Below are positions 22,372 through 36,254 of a stretch of 64,000 nucleotides of DNA, piece by piece. Numbering within the stretch: the stretch's first letter is position 1; the number at the start of each line of letters is the position of its first letter. The translations under genes and the position numbers were made by a program. A model generated the notes under the pieces. It did not search any database, had not been told where the DNA came from, and saw nothing but the letters and a program-made list of their open reading frames with translations. The DNA comes from Dasypus novemcinctus (taxonomy: Eukaryota; Chordata; Mammalia; Cingulata; Dasypodidae). The stretch spans positions 104,777,513 to 104,841,512 of the forward strand of contig NC_080677.1 in assembly GCF_030445035.2 (NCBI RefSeq), written 5' to 3'.

Positions 22372-25300
22372 GTATAAATACATTATAGCAATGTCATATC
22401 ATACAATGTAATGTAATTATACCACTGGCAAATATTGAACCAAAGCTACATTAAACAACATATCAAATTTTAGAAAAATATTGTTGACTGAACAAAAATA
22501 AATTGCTTAAAAAAGAAAAATGGCAAAAAAATTGCTGGATATTATTGTGTAATGTCATATTAAATCAAAATTTAAAATAGAAAACCTAAATAAAATACTG
22601 TTTAGGTATATATGAATGTGTGATATCTGATAATTTCAGCCAGCAAAAGATAAGCAAACAATTTCAAATCATCATTACCATTGAGTAGGAGGCATGGAAA
22701 CAGAATTGGGCAAGACAAAGCAGTATCTTTAACAATAATCTCAATATACATTTTACATAATATCTGTATACATGATAGAGAAGAATTTTAATAAGATTAT
22801 TTAATATTGACCTTGACTTGAGATATTGCATTGCCTGCTGACATAATGACATATTTTCCAAAGATTTTTGAGTAGATGATTTTTCTTCTTCCTTATAGTA
22901 TAGAATGCCGAGATCACACATGGTCAAACTTATTTAAAGTGTAGAGTAACATATAAAAGTAGTATTGCATATGATGTGATTATCCCAAAAATATGATCAG
23001 AGAAAATCCTGAATTATAACCATGTAGATAATTCTTCAAAAATCAAATACGCACACACAGAGATGCAAAACACAATTACATGTCCTATAAGTCTTAATAC
23101 AGTGGAGGCTGAATAAGTGAACAGACTTGTTTCCTTACCAATCCTCTTTCTTCTGTCGTTCCGTTAATTTATGCTCCAAGCAAACACAAGCAGTGCTCTA
23201 CGTGAAAAATGCTCAGCAATCGCACCACCAAAACCTATTCTTGTAAAAACAAATAGAAATCAGAAGCAAAATAAATTAAACTTCTCATTCTACTTCATGC
23301 ACTTCTCTCAGTTTGGCTTCTGAGTGGTTCTCTTTAAACCCAGGCAGATCTATTTAAGCTCGGGTGATGCAATACAGCGTTTATTTTCATGACTACCCTA
23401 TCAAATTTAACAATCAGGCAGTAACAAGAGGCTATATATTTTCATGGCAGTCTTTCAGTAAATTGAAATATAATGACTTGAATTCTGACCTTATTTTCAA
23501 GGTCAGATATACAGTTCATGAAAACAGCAAATTTATGTTTATATAGTAGAATATTTGATGTTCTGAAGAGAATAATTTCTGTGGGATTTTATAAAGGACT
23601 CTCAGGGACATATTTTATTTAATAAGATCCATTGTTGGGTGCTGAGTTATATAAAAATAGCAATTGTTTGATACACAGACACAGTAGAGTGGATCATGAT
23701 TATTCTTATACTTGGGCAGCATTTGTGATGTTCTTTCTTTTCTCTACTTGTCTAGCCCTTACTTTTATTTAGTGTTAGTTTTAATGTGTTTCATGTAGAG
23801 ACAGCTTTGTCTCTATCCTATAAAGGTACCTTCAGGAGACATGCATCCTGATTGTAATAAGTAGGTTATGTTATGTTAAGGATAATTGTCATTGACAAAT
23901 TAACATGTTTGGAAGCCGATAAAGAACCAGAGGTTTTATATAATTGCAAATGCTCTAAAAAGGGAATGAATATATGCCCTTTAATTGACAGCACAATTTT
24001 TATTCCTTCAGTCTCAGTAATAAGAGTATCAAAAGAATTATAGATTATAATGTATTGGTTTATTTATTTTAAAAGTCTTTATTCATGCATTGTCAATTTA
24101 ATAATTCTACTATCTATAATAAATGTATTTTCATTGCTTTTTATGTTTTTATAATCAACACAAAGAAGGTATATATAAAATACTAATTTTACTCTCAATA
24201 CACTAAAATATTAGTCATTAATAAGAGCACCACACTTATTTACAGAACATACACACAGTAACATCTATCTTGAATAGCTATAGATAGCAATAACAAATGA
24301 TGAGTTACCCTTATGTTATTCATATTCCAAGTAAACATTCAGATATTCAAAACATCTTTAGAACTAATTATTCGGGAGTTACTAAAATCGTGACCTCTTT
24401 AGGATGAACAGCCAAGATCAGGCTGTTCAACTGTATTTTAGAATTCTGGTTCAAGAAGAAAAGTTATTGTAGAAATAGCACAAAAATATATATAGCTGTT
24501 GCCTCAAATAGGGAAAGAGATAAAAACACATTACATATAGAGGCTAAAATCTTAAAATGAGACTAATGGGTCATCATCTTACTAGCACAAATAATGAGCT
24601 CAGTATTTTCAAGTTAAGGACACTTAAAATAGGTTCCCCAGGCTCATCCTTGATGCCTCTACGGGCCTTTTCTTCATTATAAAATGATTTGCAGTCCCTG
24701 AGCTTGTTGTAATTTTGACTTTAATCTGAACAGTAATGTTCACCAGTCATATAGATAACAATGTGGAACTTAAACTACAGAGGCTATATCCCATAACTAC
24801 ATAAGCCACAAAAAAGTTGGAGATTATTGACATCAAGGTTGAAGAAGGAAATGTCACATAACCAGAGGTTTCAAACTTTTTCCTGTTACTGACATCCTAT
24901 TCTGGGCCTAACTGAAGAAATTTGAATCTTCCTCAATGGTACCTCATAAATGTTATCCAAAGAATACACTGTCATCTATTAACAGAAATGCATTCAATTA
25001 AGAATGAACAATCTATCTGACTACTATTTCAATTTGTATTAACAGTTTTAATAAAATTTAGGGTCAAATATATAGTGCTCATTATAAAGGTTTTATCCAA
25101 GCTCAAATAAAAATTTTAAAAATGTTTAGAACATAGTTAATAGACAATTACTTGGAATTTTAGCTTCTTAAATACCCTCCCTATCTTATATGTCCACATT
25201 TGACAAGTGATAAGACAACCATAAACATCAGAATTTGTCTAAGAAGATATAAAGGTGGAAGAAGGATGACAAATGCAGGGACAGAAAACATCACCTCCAG

Positions 25301-25614
25301 CTTGAGATAATTCTTACTGGCCAGGGTGACAAATCCAACCTCAGGGTATGCAGCTTTGGTGAAAGCAGAAAATTATTTTCAAAAGATAGCTCAGACTTAC
25401 TTCTACATAAACTTGTGGAGGCTTCACTCTGTGGAATAATAATCTCCAAGAGGCAAAAAAGAAAAAAGAAAAAAAAGGTCCTAAGTGAAAGGTCATGGTA
25501 GAGGGATGAAAAAATGATTTATTCAAGTCCTCTCTCATTCTTGGGATTGTATACTTTTAAAAGAAGAAATACTACTTCAGAAATTCTACTTAATAAAAAA
25601 GAAATTGTATTTTT
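22372..25614. other. Unassigned AT-rich desert
   Basis: 3.2 kb without recognised repeats. Frames reach 87 codons (22664-22927, minus) with no recognisable domain. 23100-23350 is slightly less AT-rich. I see no exon with paired splice sites and coding character. Confidence 0.45.
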
Positions 25615-25740
25615 TCCCCTTTATTGTTGAAGAAACTTTAGATTACATAAATATTACATTGAAAATATAGGAGCTTCCCATATAGCCCACCACCTCCCCG
25701 TCTATACTTTCTTCCACTAACAACACCTTTCATTATTGTG
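25615..25740 (-). repeat. LINE-1 3' UTR fragment (minus strand)
   Basis: TTTATTGTTGAAGAAACTTTAG and GGAGCTTCCCATATAGCCCA match the reverse-complement 3' UTR type at 4705-5170 and 14930-15265. Confidence 0.5.
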
Positions 25741-26510
25741 ATACTCACTAGCTATTAGGGAAATGCATATTGAAATTACAATGAGATATCATCTTATACC
25801 TATTAGACTGGTGGCTATTAAAAAAAAGACAGAGAACTGCAAGTGTTGGAGAAGATTAGAAGAAAGGGAACCATCATCCACTGCTGGTGGGAATGTAGAA
25901 CGGTGCAGGCATTATGGAAGACAGTTTTGTGGTTCCTCAGGAAGCTAACTCTAGAACTACTCTACGATCCAGCAATCCCACCGTTTGGTATATAAGCAGA
26001 AGAATTGAAAGCAGGGACATGAACAGATATATGCACACCAAAGTTCATAGCAGCATTATTCACTATTGTTAAAAGTTGGAAGCAACCCAAGTGTCCATCA
26101 ACAGATGAATGAATAAGCAAAACGTGGTACATGCATACAATGGAGTATCACTCAGCTATAAGAAGGAATGAAGTACTGACAACAACATGAGTGAAACTTG
26201 AAGCCCTTATTTGAGTGAAGCAAGCCAGTCAGTAAAAAACAAGTATTGCATGACCTCACTGATATGACCTAAGCATATTGACCAGACTCACAGAAGTAGA
26301 GTCTGGAAGATAGGTTATTAGCAGACAGAAATGGAGTAGAGCGGAATTTTTAATAACGACAACATGAACATTTTGTTAGAACATTCCAAATGTCAATGAC
26401 ACATACAATGGCATTTCAACTACCCATTTTGTGTGACTTTTTTAAGAGTATATACTTGGAAAAGCCAGGTGCATCTTGTGAAAAAATAAATAAGGTACAT
26501 TATGATTTTA
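25741..26510 (+). mobile_element. LINE-1 ORF2 C-terminal relic and 3' UTR
   Basis: GGGAAATGCATATTGAAATTAC, CTGCTGGTGGGAATGTAGAA, GTGTCCATCAACAGATGAAT and GGTACATGCATACAATGGAG are classic near-C-terminal LINE-1 ORF2 wording, followed by a 3' UTR that shares the AATGACACATACAATGGCATTT block with the xenarthran family. Frames are interrupted. It is 5' truncated. Confidence 0.8.
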
Positions 26511-28100
26511 GAGTAAATAAATAATTGTGAACAAAAAGTAAGACTACAGGATAAATAATTATATCCCCAAACTCTTTTTGGCAAAATCATGAAAATTGCT
26601 TTTAAAAATCCTGGATTTGTTTGTCTTTTGCATATGAATTAATCAAATCCATCTGATAATTTACCATACTCAAGAAACTTTTTCTGGGAAAGGCTATGTA
26701 AAATTAGACACAGAAAGATTTTCTTTGTCCCAAGATACATTAAAAATCAAGTTTAATATATTAGTAGAGCATAATTCCCATTGTACTTACTGTATCTCCT
26801 TTAGGTTAATTAACATTTTGGTAGCTTAAATCCAAAATCTGGGATGACATCCAAGATGGGAGGATTTAGGAAGGCAAGATGTGGGACAAATGTCTTTGTA
26901 GGTTAATCTCATGCCAAAATCCTATGGAAATGTCTCATGGGTTTTTAGGGTATCAGAGCCAGTTCTCCTAAATCTGACAGAAACCTCTGTATCTCTAATT
27001 GTTATATAATTGTAGAGGAATAATATCACCCTGCCATGATTTAACAAATGAAATTTTTTTCCAACAGACTCTATATCAAGTTTCAGTTGAAACAGCTGTG
27101 CAGCTCTTGCATGAGCTAAACAAAGGCAGACCTTTCAAGAATAGACAAAATTCTGTTCTTTCTAAACCCCTTTGGAAGAGAAAAGAAAACTTTCTTTCCT
27201 ACATGAATAATATGATGTCCTTACAAGGTCATTTTCAATAGAATAAAAAAATGAAATTACAGAGGGATTTTTCCATTTTCTCTTATAATGATCAAAACAT
27301 ATGACTAAAACTGAGCAGAGAACAATAGTTATGGCCAGTGTTTAAGCCACATATACTCTGCCTCAGAGACTCTCATATTATAAATTTACAAGGCCTCTGA
27401 TTATGCAGTAAAGACCATAGTAAGTATGTGCTGAAATATTCTCAGTCTTCACCTTTAAATCACATTTACTAATCTAATTTTTTTTAGCTCAAGTGAGAAT
27501 TACTTGAACTATATGATTTAATTTTGGTCAGTATTGTACAACTTCTGATATTAAAGATGAAAAAAATTAGCACTTCCTTACCCTATCTAATTTTACCAAA
27601 ATTCTTAACTTTTTCTATTATATTTCTTATTGTTAAAATTATGTCTTAATTATATGAGAACAGAACAGAAGTTACAAACTTCTCAGGGTTACAAAATTGG
27701 GTAAAATATAGCCTTCAAGTTCAAAGAACGCAAATAGCTCAATGTCATATGGAAGAGAAAAAAAATAGAGAACAAATAGGCCTCCACATTTGGATAGATG
27801 AACTAGTTTAAGGTTGGTCAACCCATGAAATGTGTAAGACTTTCAAATAAGAGCCTCATAATGCTGTGCTATGACAAGTAGACCATAGCATCTCAATTAT
27901 AATTATGAAATGAGACTATGTCAATATTAACAAATCCTGTTGTTGAGACCTAGACTCCCCAATTTAGATTTTCCATCTTCTCTTTGAATCTCTTAAAGAA
28001 AACTTTGAAAAAAACATGGAAACTAATTGTGCAGCAGTTAAACCACAGTATAAATTTTCAGTCAGACATATTGAAGGATGTGAGAATTGCCTACACATAT
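26511..28100. other. Unassigned sequence
   Basis: No recognised repeat. The plus-strand 80-codon frame at 26999-27241 has no recognisable domain. Confidence 0.45.
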
Positions 28101-28825
28101 CTACTTGCATGAAATTCTTCATATGCTTGGAAAAGCACCTGGGAGGAGAAAGTTCCATCTATGCACTTTGGAAGCAGAGTTGGGAGGAACTGCATAATGG
28201 GTGATCCTTCCCTTTTCTGTCTGGAATATAAATTTCTGAAGGATTTAAAGCATCAATTCAAATATCGGAAGCCCAGTAGTGGTGAGCCTGGGAAGACATG
28301 GTGTCAATTGAAGGAGAGCAAGTGCCTCTTGTTGAACACTAAAGAGTGATTTTGTTCAAAGGAACTTGCTAGAGAACTGGTTCCAGGAAGACGGCATCAA
28401 AGTAGGCAGGCAAGGCTCAACACTTTCACAGAAACAGCAAGGAAAGTGTCAAAAGCTGGCTGCTTTGGGGGGGATCAGCAGACCAGGACAGTGTTGTACA
28501 ACCCTCAGGAGGGTGAGAAACAGAAAGACAAAGAACCCAAAACAATAAACGTGAAATACTAAATGCCCATGGTGGCAGGGAAAGGCAACCATCCCCCAAC
28601 CTCAAAAAATTATATCTGGATAAAAGCCCAGGCTTATTACAGCTGACTGAGAGGGGAACAGAATTCTTCCTCCTTGGGAAGAGGGAGGGTGAGTTGGAGG
28701 GTGGAGAGTGGATTCTTCTCAGTGAAATAGGCCAGCAGAGCTCAATTTGAATCCTGGCTCAGTCCAGACTAGAAATACAGGCAAGCCAAGTAGAGGTTGA
28801 AATACCTCCATGAAAACTTTGCCAA

Positions 28826-28846
28826 ATACTGCCATCTGCTGGCCAG
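28826..28846 (-). promoter_or_regulatory. CTCF-like motif in LINE-1 5' UTR
   Basis: The minus strand reads CCAGCAGATGGCAGTA, close to the core of the CTCF binding consensus. It lies in the 5' UTR of the dead LINE-1. Chance matches occur, so binding is only a possibility. Confidence 0.3.
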
Positions 28847-28959
28847 CTAGGAAACTGCAAGGAGAAAAACAGGTCTTTCTTTAGCCCCAAACCCTGGGAG
28901 AAAATCAGCACCCCATTAGTGAATTCCTAGCCCAATTATGATAATTTATTATGGGGAAT

Positions 28960-30110
28960 TTTAAAGGTTCAGAATAAGTTGAAACAAAAATTAAAGAAGA
29001 ACCATAAAAAAATGCTAGAAAAGAGAGAGAAATTGACCATTAGAGTACATTCACCAAAATATTCAGATGTCTAGACATCAGCAAAAAATTACAAGTCATA
29101 CTAGGAAACAGGAAGAGATGGCCAAGCCAAAGGAACAACCCAAATATCTTGATGAATTATAGGATTGAAGACAACTAATCAATGATACTCACACAAGCTT
29201 CCTAAATCAATTCAAAGAATTAAAGGAAAATGGAGAAAAAAAAAAAAGGATGAAGGATCTTTAAGAAGACACTGAGTATAAAGAACAATTTGAAAACCTG
29301 CAAAAAAAAAAAGTAATAGAGCTTATGGGAATAAAAGACAAAGGATGAGATTAAAAATACATCAGAGGGACATAACAATAGATTTGAATGGCTCAAAGAC
29401 AGACTTAGAAATTTTGAAGACAGAACATCTGAACTGGAAAAGACAGGATAAAAGAAAGAGAAAAGAATAGAAAAAAATGGAACAGGGTGTTGGGGAATTG
29501 AATGACAAAGTGAAATGCACAAACATAAGCATTATCAGTGTCCCAGAAGGAGAAGAGAATGGAAAAGGTACATAAAGAATATTTGAGTGAACAATGATGA
29601 AAAACTTCCCAATGCTCATAAAAGACATAAATATCAATATCCAAGAAGAAATGCACTCCACATAAAATAAATGTGAATAGACCTACTCTCCAACATCTAC
29701 TGTTCAGAATGAGTAATAGAGATACAGTGAGAATTCTGAAACCAGCAAAAGAAGAAAGCAAAAGTAATGAATCACCTACAAGGGATCTTCAATAAGATTA
29801 AGTACCAACATCTCATCAGAAACAATGGAGATGAGAAGAAAGTGATATGATGTATTTAAGGTACTGAAAGAGAAAACTGCCAGCCGAGAATTCTGTATCT
29901 GGCAAAACTTTCTTTCAAAAATGAGGGCGAATTTAGTCATCAAAGACAAACAAAATCTGAGTGAGTATGTTACCAAACTACCAAAATTACAAGAGATAGT
30001 AAAGGGAGTGTTGCAGCCTAAAAGGAAAAAACAAGGGCAAGTGACGGAGAAGAGTGTAGAAATGAAGATTATTAGGAAGGGTAAATTAAAGGGTAATAGA
30101 CAATAGTGGG
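28960..30110 (+). pseudogene. LINE-1 ORF1 relic
   Basis: ORF1 encodes the trimeric RNA-binding chaperone of the LINE-1 particle. Here the coiled-coil-like part (29220-29470) is rich in Lys and Glu codons. The conserved C-terminal region spans about 29780-30000, where TGCCAGCCGAGAATTCTGTA and CTTTCTTTCAAAAATGAGGG are recognisable ORF1 wording. At least several frame changes and stops break it, and the longest plus-strand frame is 61 codons (29921-30106). The A-rich plus strand produces long minus-strand frames of up to 118 codons that are artefacts. Confidence 0.7.
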
Positions 30111-30149
30111 ATATGACAATGGGAAGTCAAAGGATAAAATGGACAAAGT

Positions 30150-33100
30150 AAGTAATGCCTTTACAGTATTAAGATTGAATGTTATTAATGGCTTGGACTC
30201 CCTAATCAAAAGACACAGACAGAATAGATGAAAAACATAAGCCATCTACATGTTGTCTAAAAGTGATTCACCTGAGATGTAAAGACCAAATCAGGCTGAA
30301 AGTGAAAGATTGGAGGAAAAAAAAAAGATATTCCATGCAAAAGTAACCAGAAAAGATCTGGAATAGTGATATTGGACAAAATAGATTTCCAATAAAACCC
30401 TGTACAAGGTATGAAGAAGGTCATTATATTTTTTAAAAAGGAAATTCATCAAGAAGAAATAACCATAATAAATATTTATGCACCTAAGCTGGATGACCTA
30501 AAATACATGAGGCACACACTGGCAAAACTGAAGGGAGAAATACATGTCTCTAAAATAATAGTTGGAGACTTCAATACATTACTCTCAATAATGGATAGAA
30601 TATCTGGACAGAGGATAAATAAAGAAACTGTAAGCTTGATTAATATGATAAATACACTATACCTAACAGACTTTTATAGAGCATTACACCTCCAAACAGA
30701 AGTATATACATTCTTCTCAAGTACGCATGGAACCTTCTCCAGGATAAACCATATTTTTTTGGTTACAATACAGGTCTCAATAAATATAAAAAGACAGAAA
30801 TTATACAAAACACTTTCTCTGATCATAATGAAATGAAGCTGGAAATCAATAAAGGATGGAAAAAGGGAAAAGTCATAAAAATAGAGTAAAAAACAGTCAG
30901 TGCGTCAAAGAAGAAATTGCAAGAGAATTCACTATCTTGAAATAAATGAAAATAATACAATATATCAAAAACTATGAGACACAGTAAAGGTGGTGCTGAA
31001 AGGGAACTTTATAGCCCTCAATGCTTGCAACATTAAGAAGGAAGAGCAAAAATTGAAGATTTTATTCCTATAATAGAGGAACTAGAAAAAGAATAGCAAA
31101 CTAATCCCAAACCAAGCATATGGATAGAAATAGTAAAGGTCAGATCAGAAATAAATGAAATTGAGAACAAAAAAAAAACAAAACAAAACAATAGAATCAA
31201 CAAAACCAAAAGTTGGTCCTTTGTGAAGATCAAAAAAACAACAATATACTCTTAGCTAGACTAACAAGAAAAAAAAGAGAGAAGATGCAAATAAATAAAA
31301 GCAGAAATGAGTAGGGGGACATTACCACTGACCCCACAGAAATAAGACAGATTATAAGATGATACTATGAAGAACTGTATACCAAAATCTAGACAATGTT
31401 GACTAGGAGATGAACAAATTCCTAGAAACACACAAACAACCTACACTGACCCTAGAAGAAATAGGAGACTTCAACAAATAAATCACAAGGAAAGAGTTGA
31501 AACAGTTATCAAGAACCTCCCAAAGGAGGAAAGCCCAGAACCAGAGGTCTTCACTGGTGAATTCTACCAATCACTCAAAGACAATCTAATACCAATCTTT
31601 CTCAGCTCTTCCATAAGACTGAACAGGAAAGAATGCTACCAAAATCATTCTATGAAGCCAACATCACCTAATACCCAAACCAGATGAAGATATTACAAAA
31701 AAAGAAAATTACAGACCAATATCTCCAATTAATATAGCTGCAAAAACCCTCTACAAAATACTTACAAACCTAATCCAAAAGCATATTAAAGGAATTATAT
31801 ACCATTATCAAGTAGGTTTTATCCCAGATATGCAAGGGAGTTTCAACAAAAGGAAACCAATTAGTGTAAAAACCACATTAATATATTGAAGAAGGAAAGT
31901 CACATGAGAGATGCAGAAAAGGCCTTTGAAAAAATACAACATCCTTTCTTAATGAAAACACTGCAAAGAAAGGAATAGAAGGAAGCTTTCTCAACATGAT
32001 AAAGTGCATATATGAAAAACCTACAGTTAGTGTTATATTGAATGATAAAATACTGAAAGCTTTCCCACTGAGATCAGGAACAAGACAAGGATGCCTACTG
32101 TCAATACTGTTATTCAATATTGTCCTGCAGTCCAGCTAGAACAATTAGGCAAGAAAAAGAAATAAAGTTCACCCAAGTAGGAAAGGAAGAAGTAAAACTT
32201 TCACTATTCACTGTTGATATGATCCTACATCTAGAAAAATTTTTAAAAATGACAACAATACTTGAACTAATAAAAGAGGTCAGCAAAGTGGCAGGATACA
32301 AGATTGATATGCTAAAATAAATAGTGATTCTGTATGCTACTGATAAGCAATCTGAGGAGGAAATCAGAAAAAAAAACATGTATAATAGTGACTAAAATAA
32401 TCAAACATTTAGGAATAAACTGAGGACATAAAGGACCTATCAACTACAACACGTTCCTATAAGAAGACTTAAATGGGAGGACATTCTGTGTTCGTGGACT
32501 GGCAGAGTAAATATTGTTAAGACGTCAATTCTACCCAAACTGATTCACAGATTCAATGAAATCCTAATAAAAATACCAACAGCATTTTTTCAAAAATGGA
32601 AAAGCTAATTATTAAATTCGTTTGCAAGTGTAAGGGGATCTGAATAGCAAAAAAAATGTGTTTTAAAAGAAGAATGAAGTTGGAGGACTCTCGCTTCCTG
32701 AACTTAAAGCATATTACTTACCTACAGTAGTAAAAACAGCATGGTACTGGCATACAGATAGACAGCTTGACTGATAACCAAATCAAGAGCTCAGAAATTG
32801 AACCTCACATCTATGGTCAAGTGATCTTTGACAAGGCTGTCAAGGCTTTCCAGCTGGACCAGAACGGTCTATTTCACACATAGTGCTAGGAGAACTGGAT
32901 ATCCATACCCAAAAGAAAAATAGAGGACTCCTACCTCACACCTTATACAAAAATTAATTCAAAATAGATCAAGGATCTAAATATAAAAGCAACAACCATA
33001 AAACTCCTAGAAGAAAATATCGGAAAAGATCTTTAAGATCTAGTGGTAGGCAGTAGTTTCTTAAGCCTTAAACCAAATGCTCAAGTAACAAAAGAAAATA

Positions 33101-33830
33101 TGATCAATGAGTCAGCCTCAAAATTAAACATTTTTCAACAAAGGACTATGTCAAAAGGGTGAAAAGGCAGCCAGCTTAACAGGAGAAAATGTTTGGAAAT
33201 CACATGTCCAAAAAGAGTTTAATACCCATGATATATAAAGAGTTGCTACAAATCAACAATTAAAGGACAAACTTCCTGATTAAAAAATGGACAAAAGACT
33301 TGAATAGACATTCATTCAAAGAAGAAACACAAATGGTCAACAAACACATGAAAAAATGTTCTATGTCACTGTGATTAGGGAAATGCAAACCAAAACTACA
33401 GTGAGATATCATTTCACACCCATTAGAATGGCCAATATTAACAAATCAGAAAACTACCAGTGTTGGAGAAGATAAAGAGAGATAGAAACTCTTATTCACT
33501 GTTGGTGGGAATGGAGAATGGTGCAGCCACTGTGAAGGGCTGTTTGGCAATTCTCAAGGAAGCAGAATATAGATTTGCCATGTGACTTGGCAAAACCATT
33601 ACTAGGCATATACCCAGAAGAACTGAGGACAGTGACACAAACAAATATCTGCACACCAAAGTTTGTAGCAGTTATTCACAATTGCCAAAAGACAGAAACA
33701 ACCCTTGTGTCTATCAACCAATGGATGAATAAACAAATTGTGGTGTATACCCACAATGGAATATTATGCAACAGTAAGAAGAAATGAAGTTGTGAAGCAT
33801 AGGGCAACATGGATGAAACTGGAGGACATT
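30150..33830 (+). pseudogene. LINE-1 ORF2 relic (endonuclease, reverse transcriptase)
   Basis: ORF2 normally supplies an AP-type endonuclease and a reverse transcriptase. The endonuclease relic includes the 141-codon frame at 30411-30836 with an intact GDFN motif, YTFF and an FSRINHI segment where the family has SRIDHI, so an active-site Asp is lost. Reverse transcriptase wording runs from about 31480 to 32500. At 32207-32221 the family's F-A-D-D-M catalytic motif reads F-T-V-D-M, so the first catalytic Asp is gone. The C-terminal part (33360-33830) shows CTGTTGGTGGGAATGGAGAA and GCAAGCCAGGCATAAAAG. Many stops and frameshifts make it clearly dead. Confidence 0.8.
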
Positions 33831-34500
33831 ATGTTAAGTGAAGCAAGCCAGGCATAAAAGAACAAATTCTGTGTGATTGTGCTATTATGAAATAAATATA
33901 TTGTATAAATTCATGGAGTTAATTAGAATATAGATGACCAGAAAATAGAAGGAATGTAGAGAATGGAAAGCTGAGAGTTAATCTGTGCAGAATTGGTAAA
34001 AAGGTTGTTTGTAAGTCTTTGGAAATGAATAGAAATAATGAAAGCACATCATAGAGTTTTTAACTAAAAGAGGTATTATCTGGGTATGACAGTGGTCGAA
34101 AGGGAAAGTCTAAAGTCATGTATATTACTAGAAGAGAAGTTAAAAATACACCATGGGACTGTATAACATAGTGAAACCTCATGTGAAATACAAATATGGT
34201 TAATATTGCATATATAAGATGTTTTTACAAAATAGAAATACAAATAAACAAGAGATGGAAACAGAATAGTAGCTATGTATGTCTGGGAAAGCATATAGAG
34301 ATTGAGAGGTTGATGAGGTTTTTTTGTTGTTGTTGTTGATTATTATTATTATTATTGGAATAATGAAAATGCTCTAATAATGATTGAAGTGATGAATGCA
34401 CAACCATGTGATTATACCAAATACCACTGATTGTACACTTTGGATGGATTTATGCTTTATTAATATATATCAATACAATTGATTTGTGAAAAAAACTAGA

Positions 34501-35840
34501 ACCCTTAGAAATTCTTAGGAGGGAGGCAAGGGGTTGGAAGACATACCTAGAGGCCAAACTCCTAGAGTTGATCTGATTCAAAGGATGAACCAAAAAGATA
34601 ATAGTATCAGGATTAATGTAACCCCATTTGTATGTTCAGACCAGGGTAGCTGGGGAAATTCAACTTACTTTGAGAGACTCAGGTAAAACTTCATTTCTTT
34701 CATAAATTATCCAGGGACTTAATTAGAAGAGTAAAAAATGCAGTTGCCTAGAATGATGTCTGAATACCTAACAGAACACAGGTGATCTCATTTCAGTAAC
34801 TCCAGGGAACTGTCAAGAGAATGCATTCCAGAAGTAAATACGTATGGAGATAAGAACTAATGAAGTACCTGAAAAATTAATTTTACCCTTCTTGGATATG
34901 AGTATACAACAAACAACCTTCCATAATTACTTCACTTGGTGGATCTAGACTTTGAAGTTAAAAGGACAATCCTCTTTTAACTCTCCTCAAATTAAGACTT
35001 CAGTTACAATAGTTATTATTTTCTCATAGTACTGCTTTCTTTTGTTATTTTGTTAAAAACAAGACTTCATGGTCACAAAGAATATTATATACTTTAGAAT
35101 AATCTAGAAGGAGTTTTGTTTTATTTTTCCCCAAAAGAAAGGTTTTGTGCAACCAAGAAAAAGGAACAAAGTTAAAATATTTATGGAACTCAAATTATAA
35201 ATAGAGAAAGGGGGATTAAGACAAATTATAATGCAGTGGTGTATTCCTGATCACAAACACAGAACCCAGCCGCCATCCTCAAAACTAGAGCCGCACGCAG
35301 TGTGGTAGCAACAAGCTTTGACAATCACATTATTTGATTGGCCCTGAAGTATTTACAAGGAATCCAAGGCACATGTCTGAGCATTCTGACATTTGGCCAT
35401 CCCTTTCATGGGATGACTATTCCAGCAGATCCTTAAAGCATTTCAGGTAACAATGTCAGGCCAAATAGCCTCTGCTCTACCTGTTTACTACCTTCAGCTT
35501 GAAGTCACCTTTTAGAAACTTTACTCTAAGGGTTACAGGGGCCACCAGAGCCAGTGTGCTGCTGGAAAATCCATTCTCAGGAGAATCATTCAGTTCAGTC
35601 AGCTAAAGCTTTACAGTGGTACACAAAAGAAGGTTGCTCAAGGAAAAATAAGAGAAGGTGTAAGAAATATACTGCCCTCCCTTGCAGTCAGATTAAAGGT
35701 GCACTAAGAAAGAAATAGAATGTATGGAGACTAAAAAGGGAGAAACTAAGAAGTATAAGCATTTATTACAAAGGAGGAAATCTCTTTTGTTCTAAATAAG
35801 TAACCATGATGCTTTCCAGATTACAGTTGAGGTGCATAAT
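34501..35840. other. Unassigned sequence
   Basis: No recognised repeat. 35230-35700 is less AT-rich and of higher complexity than its surroundings but has no long open frame. Confidence 0.45.
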
Positions 35841-35856
35841 AAAAAAGGCACAACAA

Positions 35857-36238
35857 GGGGAAAAGAACTTGGCCCAGTGGTTAGGGCGTCGGTCTACCAC
35901 ATGGGAGGTCCGCGGTTCAAACCCTGGGCCTCCTTGACCCGTGTGGAGCTGGCCCATGCGCAGTGCTGATGTGCGCAAGGAGTGCCCTGCCACGCAGGTT
36001 GCCATGCAGGGGTGTCCCCCGCGTAGGGGAGCCCCACACGCAAGGAGTGTGCCCCATAAGGAGAGCCGCCCAGCGCGAAAGAAAGTGCAGCCTGCCCAGG
36101 AATGGCGCCGCCCACACTTCTGTTGCCCCTGATGGCAACAGAAGTGGACAAAGAAAACAAGATGCAACAAATTGACACAGAGAACAGACAACCGGGGGAG
36201 GAGGGGGATTTAAATAAATAAATAAATCTTTAAAAAAA
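35857..36238 (+). mobile_element. DAS-type SINE 3 with perfect 16-base target duplication
   Basis: Complete copy: A box (TTGGCCCAGTGGTTAGGGCG), B box (GGTTCAAACCC), body and an (AAATA)n tail. It is flanked by identical 16-mers AAAAAAGGCACAACAA (35841-35856 and 36239-36254), showing target-primed reverse transcription by LINE-1 machinery. An extra GTTGCCATGCAG-type duplication within the body near 35995-36012 distinguishes it from its siblings. The perfect duplication suggests that it is among the youngest insertions here. Confidence 0.93.
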
Positions 36239-36254
36239 AAAAAAGGCACAACAA

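Larger units (their letters stand above)
28150..34500 (+). mobile_element. Nearly full-length ancient LINE-1, inactivated
   Basis: About 6.3 kb in one orientation: a non-coding, relatively GC-rich 5' UTR-like part (to about 28960), an ORF1 relic, an ORF2 relic and a 3' UTR (33830-34500) with a TG/TA-rich simple repeat at 34320-34356. The left edge is uncertain and no target duplication was found. Frames are broken throughout. The wording matches older mammalian LINE-1M rather than the young 3' UTR family at 1-1275. It has no nested SINE or LTR, which is notable for its length. Confidence 0.8.

Noticed and set aside
29220..29761. Minus-strand 99-118 codon frames with Phe/Ser-rich, membrane-like peptides
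   Set aside because: They are the complement of the A-rich, Lys/Glu-coding LINE-1 ORF1 relic.
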